Source of the DNA: Lophium mytilinum
Lineage: Eukaryota; Ascomycota; Dothideomycetes; Mytilinidiales; Mytilinidiaceae
DNA length: 64,000 nt
Assembly: GCA_010093605.1 (NCBI GenBank)
Contig: MU004186.1
Span: forward strand, 1,654,616 to 1,718,615
Direction of reading: 5' to 3'
The position numbers were made by a program, and so were the translations under genes. Positions 23,091 through 33,290 of this stretch are shown here, piece after piece. The notes under the pieces are model-generated. The model was not told where the DNA came from. It worked only from the letters and a program-made list of their open reading frames with translations, and ran no database searches. Every line of letters begins with the position of its first letter. Positions within the stretch are counted from its first letter, which is position 1.

Positions 23091-25832
23091 ATTGTCACAA
23101 ATTGACGAATGGGCTGATTACGGGCCGTTGGAAGTCGGGGCATGGCAGTGTCTCTGGACCCCCGATTCATGAGGTCGAGTTTGGGATATGGATGATGGTG
23201 CCCTGGGCGTTTGCATGGCTGAAACTAGGGGTCGGGTCGGCAAGTAGTGGCCTTTGAACGTGGGAGCCGGACCCAAGCTGGGGCCATCGCTTCGGCACTT
23301 ATTGTGGAAACGGCTCGGAGAGTCGGTGAAGGTTCGAGATCTCAGAGATCTGCAGAACAAGAGTGATCAGCATCCAGGGCGGCCTGATGAGGATCAATCT
23401 GAATCGAACGCGCCCATGGAGAACAGCGCGGGGGACGTGGTGTCCAGCAGCGTAGGTGAGAACAGAAGGGGCATTGGGCGCCGTGACCTGCCAGGGGTCT
23501 TGATAGCAATTGCAAGACTGAATAAGCGCGGCTGCAGGTGTCAGCCGAAGCAGCTAGAGAAGCGCCCGTTGCAGTCTATCGGTGCCACCCTCGTCATTTG
23601 GTAATATTGGGGTTGTCTCTGTTGACGCGGCACCTCTCTCGTGCCCAGGTGAAGCTGACCTGCATGCTTGGCGTGATGCATCTTGCTTTTACGGCCCAAG
23701 AAGCGCAGAAGGCGGCAGCGCTTGAGGCGAGAGGAGAAACAAGTAAGACAAGCATAAAAAGTACACATACCCCATGTTCTTGTCCGCGAGTAAGGGCAGC
23801 ACGCATGGTATAATTACGCGTGTGATCTACGCGATGACACGCGCTCATCTAGCCTAACCGCGACTATCTTCTGGATCCTACGAGTGTGATCGTATAATGT
23901 GGTTAGAAGGAGTAGCATGAGGACGCAGGCGCAATGTGGACGTCTCATGGTCCAGCGGTTGGTGGAGGAGCAGATGGACCCTGATTGCTCAGGGAGCCTG
24001 CAGCCACATCGATCAAGACTTCGGACGGGACGTCGGGAGGCGGCATAGCGACGCCACACGACCATGGCAGTGCATGGATATGTACCAGGTAAGCTTCTCG
24101 TCTCGCACATCCACCGCTAGACCTTCCAACTCTGCGAAAGTGCTAGGAGGACGACAAGACAAGCTATCCTCGCCATTTCCGAGAAACGAGGAACGCTGTC
24201 CATGACACGCGATGCAGTACCATTTAGATTCGCCCGAATTAGGACCTATTTCGGTTCAATTCGTGACTGCAATAATCGTCATGGGCCTTGTACAGCTAAC
24301 GTGCCTACAGCTGCTCTTCACGCCCGGTGGTCACTCGGTTCTCCAGGGACTACAGGGGAATAGCAGCCCTCTAGCTAATTAGTCTCAACCCGGTTAAGTA
24401 TTAGACTAGAAACGAAGCATACCAGGATCCACTCGGTCTAGCGCTAGCCCACCGAGAGACGTGAGAGGTTGTACAGTGTAGGATCAACCTGGGAAACGGG
24501 AAATCTTGATATCACGTGGCTACCGAGTAGCCCAAAATAGGTCACATCGGCTTCACCCAGAGGCGAATGCAATTACAGGACACGACTTCGTTGAAAGATT
24601 TAAGGGATGAAGGGTACCAGGCGCCCGGACTTGAAAATTGAGAGCGGAATAAAGTCCTCGCAACATTATTCCGAGTAGGAGAGTGGAAGTGTAGCTTCGC
24701 TCCAAGGAACTGATTGCTCCATCCGCCTTTTCCAGTCCTTTGAAAACTCGCCCACGTGGACATATCCACGTTTTAACAGCGCCGCGGAGCACCTTAATGG
24801 TTGGACCAGGTAGCCCTGTACCTAGTATGCTAGGTAACTCAGTCGCAACACCCAACCAGCCGCATTGATCATTGCAACGTACGATCGCCCGCCGCAGCAT
24901 CCGGAACCTCCGGGACCAACGGCCTCTAGCCCAAAAATGGCCTGAAGCAGGAATATTCTTATGTCGAGGTCTGGTCAAAGGATACCGCCTCATATTTACC
25001 TAGCCAATCGCTGCCTTGGAAAACTGACCTCATCTTCTCCAGTCAGAGAGGTCCTCATAGCAACACCAAGAAAGATGCGAACGTAGAGCCTTGTCTATTG
25101 ATTGATGAGGGAATGTCTGTAGCGCTCGGACAGTAGTCTGTGCACTGCTGCTCGAAGCCGTCCTAGGTGATGTTTGAAGGCCAGGGTAGTCCCCATGCGG
25201 TGGTAATCAGGAGCGCGGGGGCTTTTTGGCAAGAAGCTGGTCACGCGTAGACAAAATTATTGGCGTATCTTGCTTGCCATTGCCTAGGGTATTGCGATAT
25301 CATATGCTGATTCAGGATCGGACGCAAACTGTCAAGGGCTAAAAATAGGTTTATTTGACATGAATAAGGAGCGGAGCTCACGAATATGTATGAAGGGATT
25401 CTGACAAGAATAAATTAGACGCCCGATAATACAAAAGAAAGTGGCTACAGAAGGATATCGTGTGTTGTGACTATTTCCTAGCAGATAGGCTTAAAAGTGA
25501 CGATTAGATGGAGCAAATCGGAATATCAGCGAGCACGAAGGTGCGACCCGATGAATGGAGTTTGCGCTTGCTGGATCGGTGATTGATGCGGTGAAGCCGC
25601 CGCCGATCGGAAGGTTTGATACATGTTCCAGCCGCGGAACAAAGGCGATGAGAAACGAAGAGCTTCCAAAACGCACGTCTTCATTCATTAGCGGTGTTTG
25701 GGAAGTGAGAGTCGTATATGGATCAATCAAACACACACTTTGAATAAACGTTCACGTTGATAAATACCTAGGCTCTACAGGCTTGCAGTTACTTCTTCTT
25801 CAGTCGAACATTCCTCAATCCTCAGCGGAGAC

Positions 25833-26570
25833 ATGGAGATGAGCTCTCAAAGTTCGTCGACTCAAAAGATCTTAGCAAATAGCCTCTACCAAAACTCCAC
25901 TACTCCACCGCCGGAAAGAACGGGACCGATCATGGAAAATCGTGATTCGATTACACTCACAGTCGGCGAGCGGACTTTTCGTACCAGCCGCGGCACGCTA
26001 ACGGCTGGAAGTAAACATTTCAGAGCGTTTCTCGCACCAAAACAAGCCAGTGACACCCCCGATTACTTCATCGACGGCGACGGGAATACATTCGAGCACC
26101 TTCTCCGCTTCCTACGTCGTCCCTCCATATTCCCCCTCTTCTGGTCGAAAGCTGAAGGGCATGACTTCGCGCTGTATGAAGCTTTGCAGCAAGAAGCCGA
26201 GCAATATGGTGTCGATAAGCTAGCTGAGTGGTTGAAGGCCAAGAAGTACCTTGAGGCCGTGAAGCTGGTTACGAAGATCAAGGAAGTTGAGGTTCTTGAG
26301 AGTCCTATCGTCTATCGGCCGGAGATCATGCATGAGACTAGGGGATCATATGTGGATGTGGAGTATCATCCACAGTGGAGACATTCGAAAACCTATATTT
26401 GCCCGAGAGGTATCGGAGTTCATGAAGGAGATCCGCAGAAGTGTGGGAAACAATGCCGGCAAGCGCAGGGGGACGATCCGGATGAGTATCGCGATGTTTG
26501 GAAATTATGGTTGTTGGTTGTGCATAAGGAGGTTGTCTTCGATGAGAACGTGTACATCAGCGGAGGTTGA
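25833..26570 (+). CDS. BTB/POZ (T1-type) domain protein
   Basis: Single-exon gene of 245 residues. After a Ser/Thr/Pro-rich leader of about 35 residues, the segment SITLTVGERTFRTSRGTL starts a T1-type BTB fold as in KCTD proteins. It continues with YFIDGDGNTFEHLLRFLRR (residues about 76-95) and EAEQYGVDKLAEWL. BTB domains form oligomers and often link substrates to Cullin-3 ligases; no second interaction domain is visible. The C-terminal 100 residues, with a C-x-x-x-C pair in KCGKQC, are unassigned. In-frame alternative ATGs lie at 25839 and 25932. Function beyond oligomerisation is unknown. Confidence 0.85.
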   Translation: MEMSSQSSSTQKILANSLYQNSTTPPPERTGPIMENRDSITLTVGERTFRTSRGTLTAGSKHFRAFLAPKQASDTPDYFIDGDGNTFEHLLRFLRRPSIFPLFWSKAEGHDFALYEALQQEAEQYGVDKLAEWLKAKKYLEAVKLVTKIKEVEVLESPIVYRPEIMHETRGSYVDVEYHPQWRHSKTYICPRGIGVHEGDPQKCGKQCRQAQGDDPDEYRDVWKLWLLVVHKEVVFDENVYISGG

Positions 26571-27726
26571 TGTAGAAGGTCCGTCGTGTGCATCGACAAC
26601 GAGTAGTAGAGATGTAAGAGAGAGCAAGGGCTTCCTGATACAAGCATCCGGGAGGCCTTCAATGTGGAACTTGATCGCTCATAATTTGTCATCAGCATCT
26701 TGCGACTTCGTTGCTTTCTGAGACATTGAACACGTGATACTTCCAAGCCAAGATCTTGATGGGGCGTTAGCAATGATATTCTGATCTCTTCACGTTGTAT
26801 ATGCCCAGGGTGTATCGATAATATAAGCTTGGCAGAACTACCACACCCAAGCTCTCGACAAGACGATCTCACCCTCTTTGATCCTAAAATGGCGTTCTCC
26901 GAAATCGGTCCTTCACCATTCCAGACACTCTTACCACTTTCCTATTGCATTGGTAAAGTGAAATTCCCCTTCATTTTCGTGTAATACAGTGAGATCATCC
27001 GATGACGCAAGACAGGGTGGAAGTGCTGCAATTTGTGAAAGTGAGGTATAACTCATGTCAAAACTGAGAACCATATAGGTGGTACTGAGCACCAAACCTC
27101 TTCGCTTGTCCCCACCTCTCGCGAATTTCAACCAAATTCGGCTTTACTTGTTGAGGCGAATCATTCATGGCGCCTACGACGAAGTACCAACTGTATGGCG
27201 GTACCGACGATTCTGAAACAGACCTACCGCCCAAGAAAAGTCAGAGGCACGATTGCACAAATCGGCGAGCAGGTGTTTGTAGACCTATTCCCAATTTCCA
27301 GAATGGGATTGGGGCGCCGGCTGGTTCGAGACGTTTTTCTCAGTGTGAGCCAGATAGGTTACCAGCACGCGTAAGTGCCCCGGTTTGGAGTGGAATGCTA
27401 GCTTCCAAGTTTTAGCATTCGAATACCAAACTGCTTGGGGCTCATTCTTAGTAGCTCGACACCGCTATGAGGGGAGCCCTAGCGATCTAGTGAGAGCTTA
27501 GTCGAGAGCGCGCCTAATCTTCACCGTATCATCCATTAGTCGTGTTCAGAGTTTTGAAAGCCCATAGGGGTACCCCAGACAGTGGTGAACGGGTGCCTAG
27601 ACATTTGCCAAGACACCGCAGTCTAATCTTCGAGCAGCGCGGTACCGATTTGAAAGCAGGTGGCCATGTTGAGAACTCTGGATATCGTCAGCCCCAGCAT
27701 TATATACTGGGTTCCTGAAGCGATTA
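26571..27726. other. Intergenic, no gene recognised
   Basis: Short ORFs only (for example 27167-27415). No repeat or RNA gene was seen. Confidence 0.5.
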
Positions 27727-28122
27727 TTGCAGTCTGTAGGGTTCTGTCCAGTCCGTCGTTGCAAGTGTATCCTGAGTAAATGCAACAAAGTTGACGTATT
27801 TCTGCTATATCTTCTCTTCCTCATAATCACAGATTTCTACCTCCGCTCTAGCGGCGAGAAAGCAGGTCTTCCCAAAGCCGAATTTGAAGCCTGGACGGTT
27901 GTAGTCATCTCCTATAGTCTTGTATGCCTTTTCCTGCCACCATGCCGTAGTACTCTCCTTCTGGTATGCGACGTACTGTGTCGTGGGTGTCGGGGTCTTT
28001 CCAGTTGGTTTCTTGTACTACTGCTTATGGGTGAGGATGCTACCTAAGCTGGGTAAATATAGTAACCGGACTGAGACGCTGGAGCTGGACAAGGACGGTA
28101 ATGTCGCGCATCGATAGCTAAA
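27727..28122 (+). pseudogene. Decayed C-terminal piece of an amino-acid-permease-like membrane protein
   Basis: Two frames hold consecutive membrane-protein-like segments: VFLLYLLFLIITDFYL and EFEAWTVVVISYSLVCLF in one, then FWYATYCVVGVGVFPVGFLYY and LPKLGKYSNRTETLELDKDG in the next. The final part, with P-K-x-G-x-Y, an acidic stretch, DG and HR followed after a stop by LKVPK, resembles the cytosolic tail of fungal MUP1/LAT-like permeases. The frame changes near 27920-27950, where no normal intron fits, and no N-terminal two thirds is present. I take it as a relic. The family assignment rests on recalled tail patterns and needs a search. Confidence 0.4.
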
Positions 28123-28973
28123 GGTGCCGAAGGTGCAGGTAGAGGAGTGTGATTGAGCGCATGATGAGTCCAGAAGTGCTGGCCGAAGAGGCTTTCCAGG
28201 ACAGGCTAGAAACAGATCTAGGCTAGTGAGGAGAGCCAAGTCTAGGGATACGGCGACAGTGAGCATTCGTGCCGGGATGACCTAAGAAGTGAGGAGTGTG
28301 AAGGTTGAGATGGAGATCAGTGCCAAGAATGCTGAGTCAGCGTCATCCCTAACAGCACCTCAAATTTCGACACTCGCTATTTTCTTCTCCATGCTCTATT
28401 ATGGTGGCGAGCTCTCTAGGATAGATCCATCCATAGAAAACCTCTTGTCTCTTATCACTGGCATGTAGTCGCTTCAAGCGGTCAGATCAGACGCATCCCG
28501 CCAATGACTATTCCAGGGTGACGACATTAGGAGGAGAAACTAGCTCGGCGGTATTCTAGTATGTTTTGCTATGCGCGCAACTCACTTGTCTGATTCATGG
28601 CGTCGAAGAATCTACATTCGCTCCGGACATTGTATGGTATGCCGGAGCACTTCGGACGGTGGCATGTGAGTGTCAATATCGAGATAATAATGTCTAGCTT
28701 GCGAACCTTTTTCCCCTGGTATCGTTGTAATCTCAAGCATTTTATTGATGATATCGTGCGAGAGCGTAATCCCTCGGTCTGGCAGTAATCCTACTAATGT
28801 TGTCGTAGGTAACCTACGCCAATCATCATTGTCATCGGAAGTCTCTCGCATTTGCGGGACGGCCTCATGAATATCCCCGGTTGAATATGACTACTCCGAA
28901 TAGAAATGCACTCAGCGCAAAAGAGAGTGTATCTATTCCTTGACGTTCTTGAATCCTCTAGAAGGATCTTGCT
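28123..28973. other. Intergenic, no gene recognised
   Basis: Contains only short ORFs on both strands without recognisable content. Confidence 0.5.
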
Positions 28974-29489
28974 CTACGCATCATCTTCCAATTCCCTCTT
29001 CCGCTTGAGAGGGCCGTCCGTAGAACCAGTGATATGAGCAGGCGCAGCAAGAGTGGGAGGTTTTCGGGAGCCCTCATCCATCTCCATCTCGTCACCAGAG
29101 ACAGAGCCATTATTCGTAGTCTCGCCAGCACTTGGGCCTTGCGTAGAGGGGCCATCGCCTTCCACAGCCTCATTTCCATCCATTTCCGCCTCCATGTTCT
29201 CCGTCAAGGTCGTGCTTTTGAATGTCTTTGAAACATCAGAGACGAAGAACAACAGCATCAACTGTTTATTATCATCGATCAAACTGATCTCATCTGGCGT
29301 GATGATAAATCCGGGCCGGTCTGGATGCGCGAGGAGTTCTTGTAGCTCCGCTCTCTCCTCTGTGGTGAGCTCTGCGAGGTAGTCCAGCACGGCAGCTTCG
29401 GGGGGTGGCACATCCAGTTGCTGCGCTAGAAGGCGCGAGAGTATCGGAACTAAGCGACGGATCGGGTTGACGGTGTGCTCAGGGGCCAT
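28974..29489 (-). CDS. Hypothetical acidic protein, 171 residues
   Basis: Intact single-exon frame beginning MAPEHTVNPIRRLVP. The N-terminal half is ordered in appearance: helical, Leu-rich LVPILSRLLAQQL, then AVLDYLAELTTEERAELQELL and a PDEISLIDDNKQLMLLFFVSD segment. The second half is low-complexity and acidic (MEAEMDG, GDEMEMDEG) and ends with a basic KRKRELEDDA that could act as a nuclear signal. I do not recognise the family. The position of the stop next to a run of Asp codons and the absence of introns agree with a small complete gene. Confidence 0.6.
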   Translation of the reverse strand: MAPEHTVNPIRRLVPILSRLLAQQLDVPPPEAAVLDYLAELTTEERAELQELLAHPDRPGFIITPDEISLIDDNKQLMLLFFVSDVSKTFKSTTLTENMEAEMDGNEAVEGDGPSTQGPSAGETTNNGSVSGDEMEMDEGSRKPPTLAAPAHITGSTDGPLKRKRELEDDA

Positions 29490-30403
29490 GCTTGGGGAAA
29501 CTTAGGGCTGGGTGAGGTGAGTTGACGGCTTCGTTGACCAGGTAATATAGTGTACCAGGCCCTGTGATGATCAGTCCGTGGGTGAAGAGCAGATGCATTT
29601 GAAGCGAGCTATTGTGCGGCTTAAATACCTGAGGCTGCCGATCCAGGAACTTGACAACCAGTGAATTCGACGTTAGATTTCACGGCGCTTCTTCGTTTGT
29701 GTCATCGGCTGATCTTAGCGGCTGAGAATTTAAAAGATATCACGTTTCGTTCTTGCAATTAGCTTCCACATAATCAGGATCCTACCTCGTACAAACTTCC
29801 TCGCCGTTGTTTGTGGTGCTTCAGCACATCAATCAAACTCCAAGTAAGGTGGAAAGTCCCAGGAGCCTTGATTTGGACGAGCGCTTGAATATTCCTCATC
29901 AATTCGATGCTTGATCTGATAGTAGGATCTTCTGTTTTGCGACCTTTCGTCTGCACCGTCATTCTCACCTTTCTTTCTCTATTGCCCAGGGGTACTATAG
30001 ACTTCTATAATGTCCCCCAGCCGCACTATTGATCCCACTTGGATTCCAGCACCATTCATGCATCTGTCGCCTGCCTGATCTACGCCCTCAGTCTTTAACA
30101 TCGCTTCATTCCCTCCTTTCTACTGCCCAGGGGCGTCTTACAGGTCTAAGCAAACCACCAGCCACTCTACCAAGCCCGTTCAGATCCTAATCTCGCGCGC
30201 AACTTTCTTCACTCAGGACCAGTGTTCGTTTTACGACAGCACGCGTGAACACGCTTCGAGTGCCAGCGCTCATGATGACCTGGTCGCTCTTTGGGAGCTA
30301 GCAATATGGCCGGCATATTCTTTTCCTGTAAAAGAACTTTTGAAAGCCTCTTTGCCTCGTCTACATTGCTCATTCATTCGAAATATCGGCTCCCAAATTC
30401 AAA
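29490..30403. other. Divergent intergenic region
   Basis: 914 bp between divergent starts. Two related pieces containing attgcccaggggtac (about 29980) and actgcccaggggcgt (about 30122) occur about 140 bp apart. No gene was seen. Confidence 0.5.
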
Positions 30404-32230
30404 ATGCCGAGACCCATGTTTCCGGAAACAAAAATTCGCCTTGCGCCTCTCATCAAGAAGGTAGTTCCGCTGGTTGAAGGCAGCGCAGCAGGCGTCATAC
30501 TGAAAGTATTGAGCAAGGAGCTCGAAGACTGCGTGGAGCATGTAGAGAAGAAGGGAAAGCAGCGGTCAGGGACGAAAGGTAAAGAAAGAGAGAATCCAAC
30601 CGCAAAAAACGAACGGCCTCAGCTCGAAAGCTGGGTAAATGAGCAAACGCGGAGGAGCGGGCATACCCAACATGGCGAAGAAGGCACCGAACCCCAAGAC
30701 GAAGCCCACGGTGGCAGAGAGGCGGAGCCTTCTTCATCTAGGCACCATCACAGAAAGCACCGTATTTCACGCTCACATATACTCCCTGCCAATGAAAGAA
30801 ACGAAAGGGAGCGTGAACGTAGCTCTCGAAGGCCACGGAGCTCCCCTGGGAGACGCCATAGGCCTCAGAATGAAGACAAAAACCGACATTCACGACACAC
30901 TCCCCGCGGAGAAGCTGAGGATGATGACTGTAGCGCACACGAAGACAGTCGCTTTACGATGAGCGGTGGTGCTGGTCCGTCGTCAAACTACGCCCATGAA
31001 ACCATACCCGACTCGCCCTCAAGCGGAAGTCTCAGCCTAAACGCGTTTGACAACCTCCACATTCACGATGCGCCGGAAGAAGAAGGCTTTGCGCAAGACC
31101 GAGCACAAAGGCCCGATTCCACAGACGCCCTGGTGAGACCTAGATATCATCCAGAAGAGGGTAGACGACGGCGAAGGAGGCGCAGAGAGCGGAGCCCGTC
31201 GCCTCCGAAACTAGAGAAATGGTGGAAATGGGGAAAGTACGCGGCCGAGTGTGTAAGATATGAGGCTGAGAGAATCAAGATGGAGGAGGAGAGAAAGAAG
31301 CGACGGGAAAAGCGCCGACAAAAGAGACGCGAAGAAGCGCGAAGAGGTAGAGGGAGTGGGACTAGGAGGGGCCAAAGCGTTGCATATGGTGGCGAAGTAG
31401 AGAAGCAATATGATCGCGTGTACCCAGAAGAAGAGAATCGGGACGATGACGGAAATGATGGCAACAAAACCGAAGGCGAAGTAGACCCTCAGTTTCGCAC
31501 TGCTGGATATCGCGCTGGAGGCTTTCAGGCGCCTCAGAGGCAGACGAGGCGCGACAGATCGTCGATAGACCTCCCACCTCTCCAACCTACCTCCGCATCG
31601 CAGAGAGCTAAACAGTCCTCGCGCCCTGCAACAAGCTTGAGCAGCTACTCTAGGACCGACAGCCCTATCGCAGACCGTCCAAGCAGCGCACCGACTCGCC
31701 AAGGGGCGGTCGCGATGCCAGATCCCGCCTCTTTTTTTCCACCTCTCTCCAAGCCACCATACCCGCCGTCCAGGACTGCGACCATGACTCCGAGGATACC
31801 GTCACCTTTTAGGAGCCCTTCACCAATATTCAACACAAGTCTGAGCGGCGGACCAAGCCCAGAAATCTCCATGCCATCCACGCCCCGCCCAACGGAGGCT
31901 ATGCTCGCGAACAGGACTATGCTACCATCGTCGCTCAGCTTCCCGACACCGTCGGAGAGTCGAGACCAATCTTCGGAGAGGCTACCCGCCCTTACAGAAG
32001 CTGTAAGATCACGGTCGCGTAGTCACGAAGCTGGCAGCGATAGTAACAGCGATAGTGGGAGTTGGGGCGGGGGAGGCGCACGCGCGGACGTGAGGAGGGA
32101 GATGAGTGAGAGGTTTGCGGATGTGGGTAAGGGCGTTGCGAAAGGGCTCGGGATTGGGACAGGCTTGTGGTCGGGTGGGGATTGGGGGTGGGATAGGCTT
32201 GCTAAGAATGAGGGTACGGGCGAAAAATGA
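30404..32230 (+). CDS. Hypothetical Arg/Ser/Glu-rich, largely disordered protein
   Basis: Single-exon frame of 608 residues. The first 55 residues (TKIRLAPLIKKVVPLVEGSAAGVILKVL and on) look folded and helical. Then follow Arg/Ser/His-rich low complexity (about 90-190), a charged block at about 250-330 with long runs of Lys/Arg/Glu likely to form a single helix or coiled coil, and a Ser/Pro-rich region (370-540). The tail is Gly/Trp-containing (SGGDWGWDRL). The mixture of SR and charged stretches is seen in nuclear and RNA-related proteins, but there is no catalytic or RNA-binding domain. Function is unknown. Confidence 0.65.
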   Translation: MPRPMFPETKIRLAPLIKKVVPLVEGSAAGVILKVLSKELEDCVEHVEKKGKQRSGTKGKERENPTAKNERPQLESWVNEQTRRSGHTQHGEEGTEPQDEAHGGREAEPSSSRHHHRKHRISRSHILPANERNERERERSSRRPRSSPGRRHRPQNEDKNRHSRHTPRGEAEDDDCSAHEDSRFTMSGGAGPSSNYAHETIPDSPSSGSLSLNAFDNLHIHDAPEEEGFAQDRAQRPDSTDALVRPRYHPEEGRRRRRRRRERSPSPPKLEKWWKWGKYAAECVRYEAERIKMEEERKKRREKRRQKRREEARRGRGSGTRRGQSVAYGGEVEKQYDRVYPEEENRDDDGNDGNKTEGEVDPQFRTAGYRAGGFQAPQRQTRRDRSSIDLPPLQPTSASQRAKQSSRPATSLSSYSRTDSPIADRPSSAPTRQGAVAMPDPASFFPPLSKPPYPPSRTATMTPRIPSPFRSPSPIFNTSLSGGPSPEISMPSTPRPTEAMLANRTMLPSSLSFPTPSESRDQSSERLPALTEAVRSRSRSHEAGSDSNSDSGSWGGGGARADVRREMSERFADVGKGVAKGLGIGTGLWSGGDWGWDRLAKNEGTGEK

Positions 32231-33290
32231 TTACAGGCCCAGGAGTACCTCAAATCATTTACTAGCTGTTCAAAAAGATAGAATATATAGAAAGTTTTAC
32301 GAGCCCTGACTTCCGGGTTGTCGTTGATGTGTGTAATTCTAGTCTTTGATTCAAGGATGGATATTGCCACACAAGGATGCTCTGCCTGTACGTGAGAAGA
32401 TGATCATATATCGAACAAATTCATCTACAGTGGAGTACCAACCCAACACGTGGGGGCCACGTGGTAATGTTCCGAGTACGCAGAAGCTTCAGCAACCAAG
32501 CAGACAGTCTACAATAAAGTCACAGTCACACCACACCATCTAGCGAGTGTGGCTTTCGAGTATCTCCTTGGGTAAACTTCGAAGGCAGTTCAACCACTAG
32601 CAGAACAAGAAGATCTAGACCACTGATGATCTGCATCAGCTTTGCTAGACTATCAGTTCGTTCTGCGAGATGTCATGACCATAGCCATGTCTCCGCGCCA
32701 CGAACCAGTCGAGTGATCTATTTGCCAAAGTAGACAAGGTCAGTTGAACCCGACAACTCCCAGCAGTTCAACGGTTGTCCGCAATGCAAACCCTCAACGA
32801 ACTTCTGACGTTCATCACCCTCACCTCTCAGCAAGCAATGGCGCTCACTTGACTTCAACAACTTACTCAAGTCTCTCCAGAGATCGAATACTAGGTTTTG
32901 GGTTGAGGGAAACTCTCAGCCAGTCCATATCTATCTGCTACTGAGACCGCTTTGGCTCATTCCGCGCGAGAGCCGGAACCGAAGAGTGCGGAACACAACC
33001 CAACCGAGAGTAGAGATAGACGATGACTGCCTGACGCCTACCACCCTTTCCGTCGCGCACGATATGATCCTTTTTCAACGCCATCCGCTCCAGTCCAAAC
33101 GAAATAAAACCCATGGGATAGTCGCTCTGTAGCTCCATGAAGTCACATGGACCTCACTTGCAAGTTGCAGAGCACCAGAAAAAAGCACCCGCCAACGCCA
33201 GAACCATATTGAAACATAGGCACGCTATCGCGAGCTCGAGACACCAGTGAGCCCTCCCAGCCCACTTTGGAGTCCAGAAAACCCCTACTT
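32231..33290. other. Convergent intergenic region
   Basis: About 1.06 kb between two convergent 3' ends. Nothing was recognised. Confidence 0.5.

Larger units (their letters stand above)
22426..25832. other. Long gene-poor intergenic region
   Basis: 3.4 kb without a gene I can support. ORFs at 23254-23604 and 24553-24993 have no domain-like content. A 51-bp direct repeat (22659-22759) and a short coding-looking segment (22896-23090, minus strand) are listed separately. Confidence 0.5.

Noticed and set aside
23254-23813. Plus-strand ORFs of 116 and 91 residues
   Set aside because: No domain, no start context, overlapping ORFs on both strands in the same place.
24553-24993. Minus-strand ORF of 146 residues
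   Set aside because: Arg/Trp-rich composition typical of a non-coding frame; no homologous family recognised.
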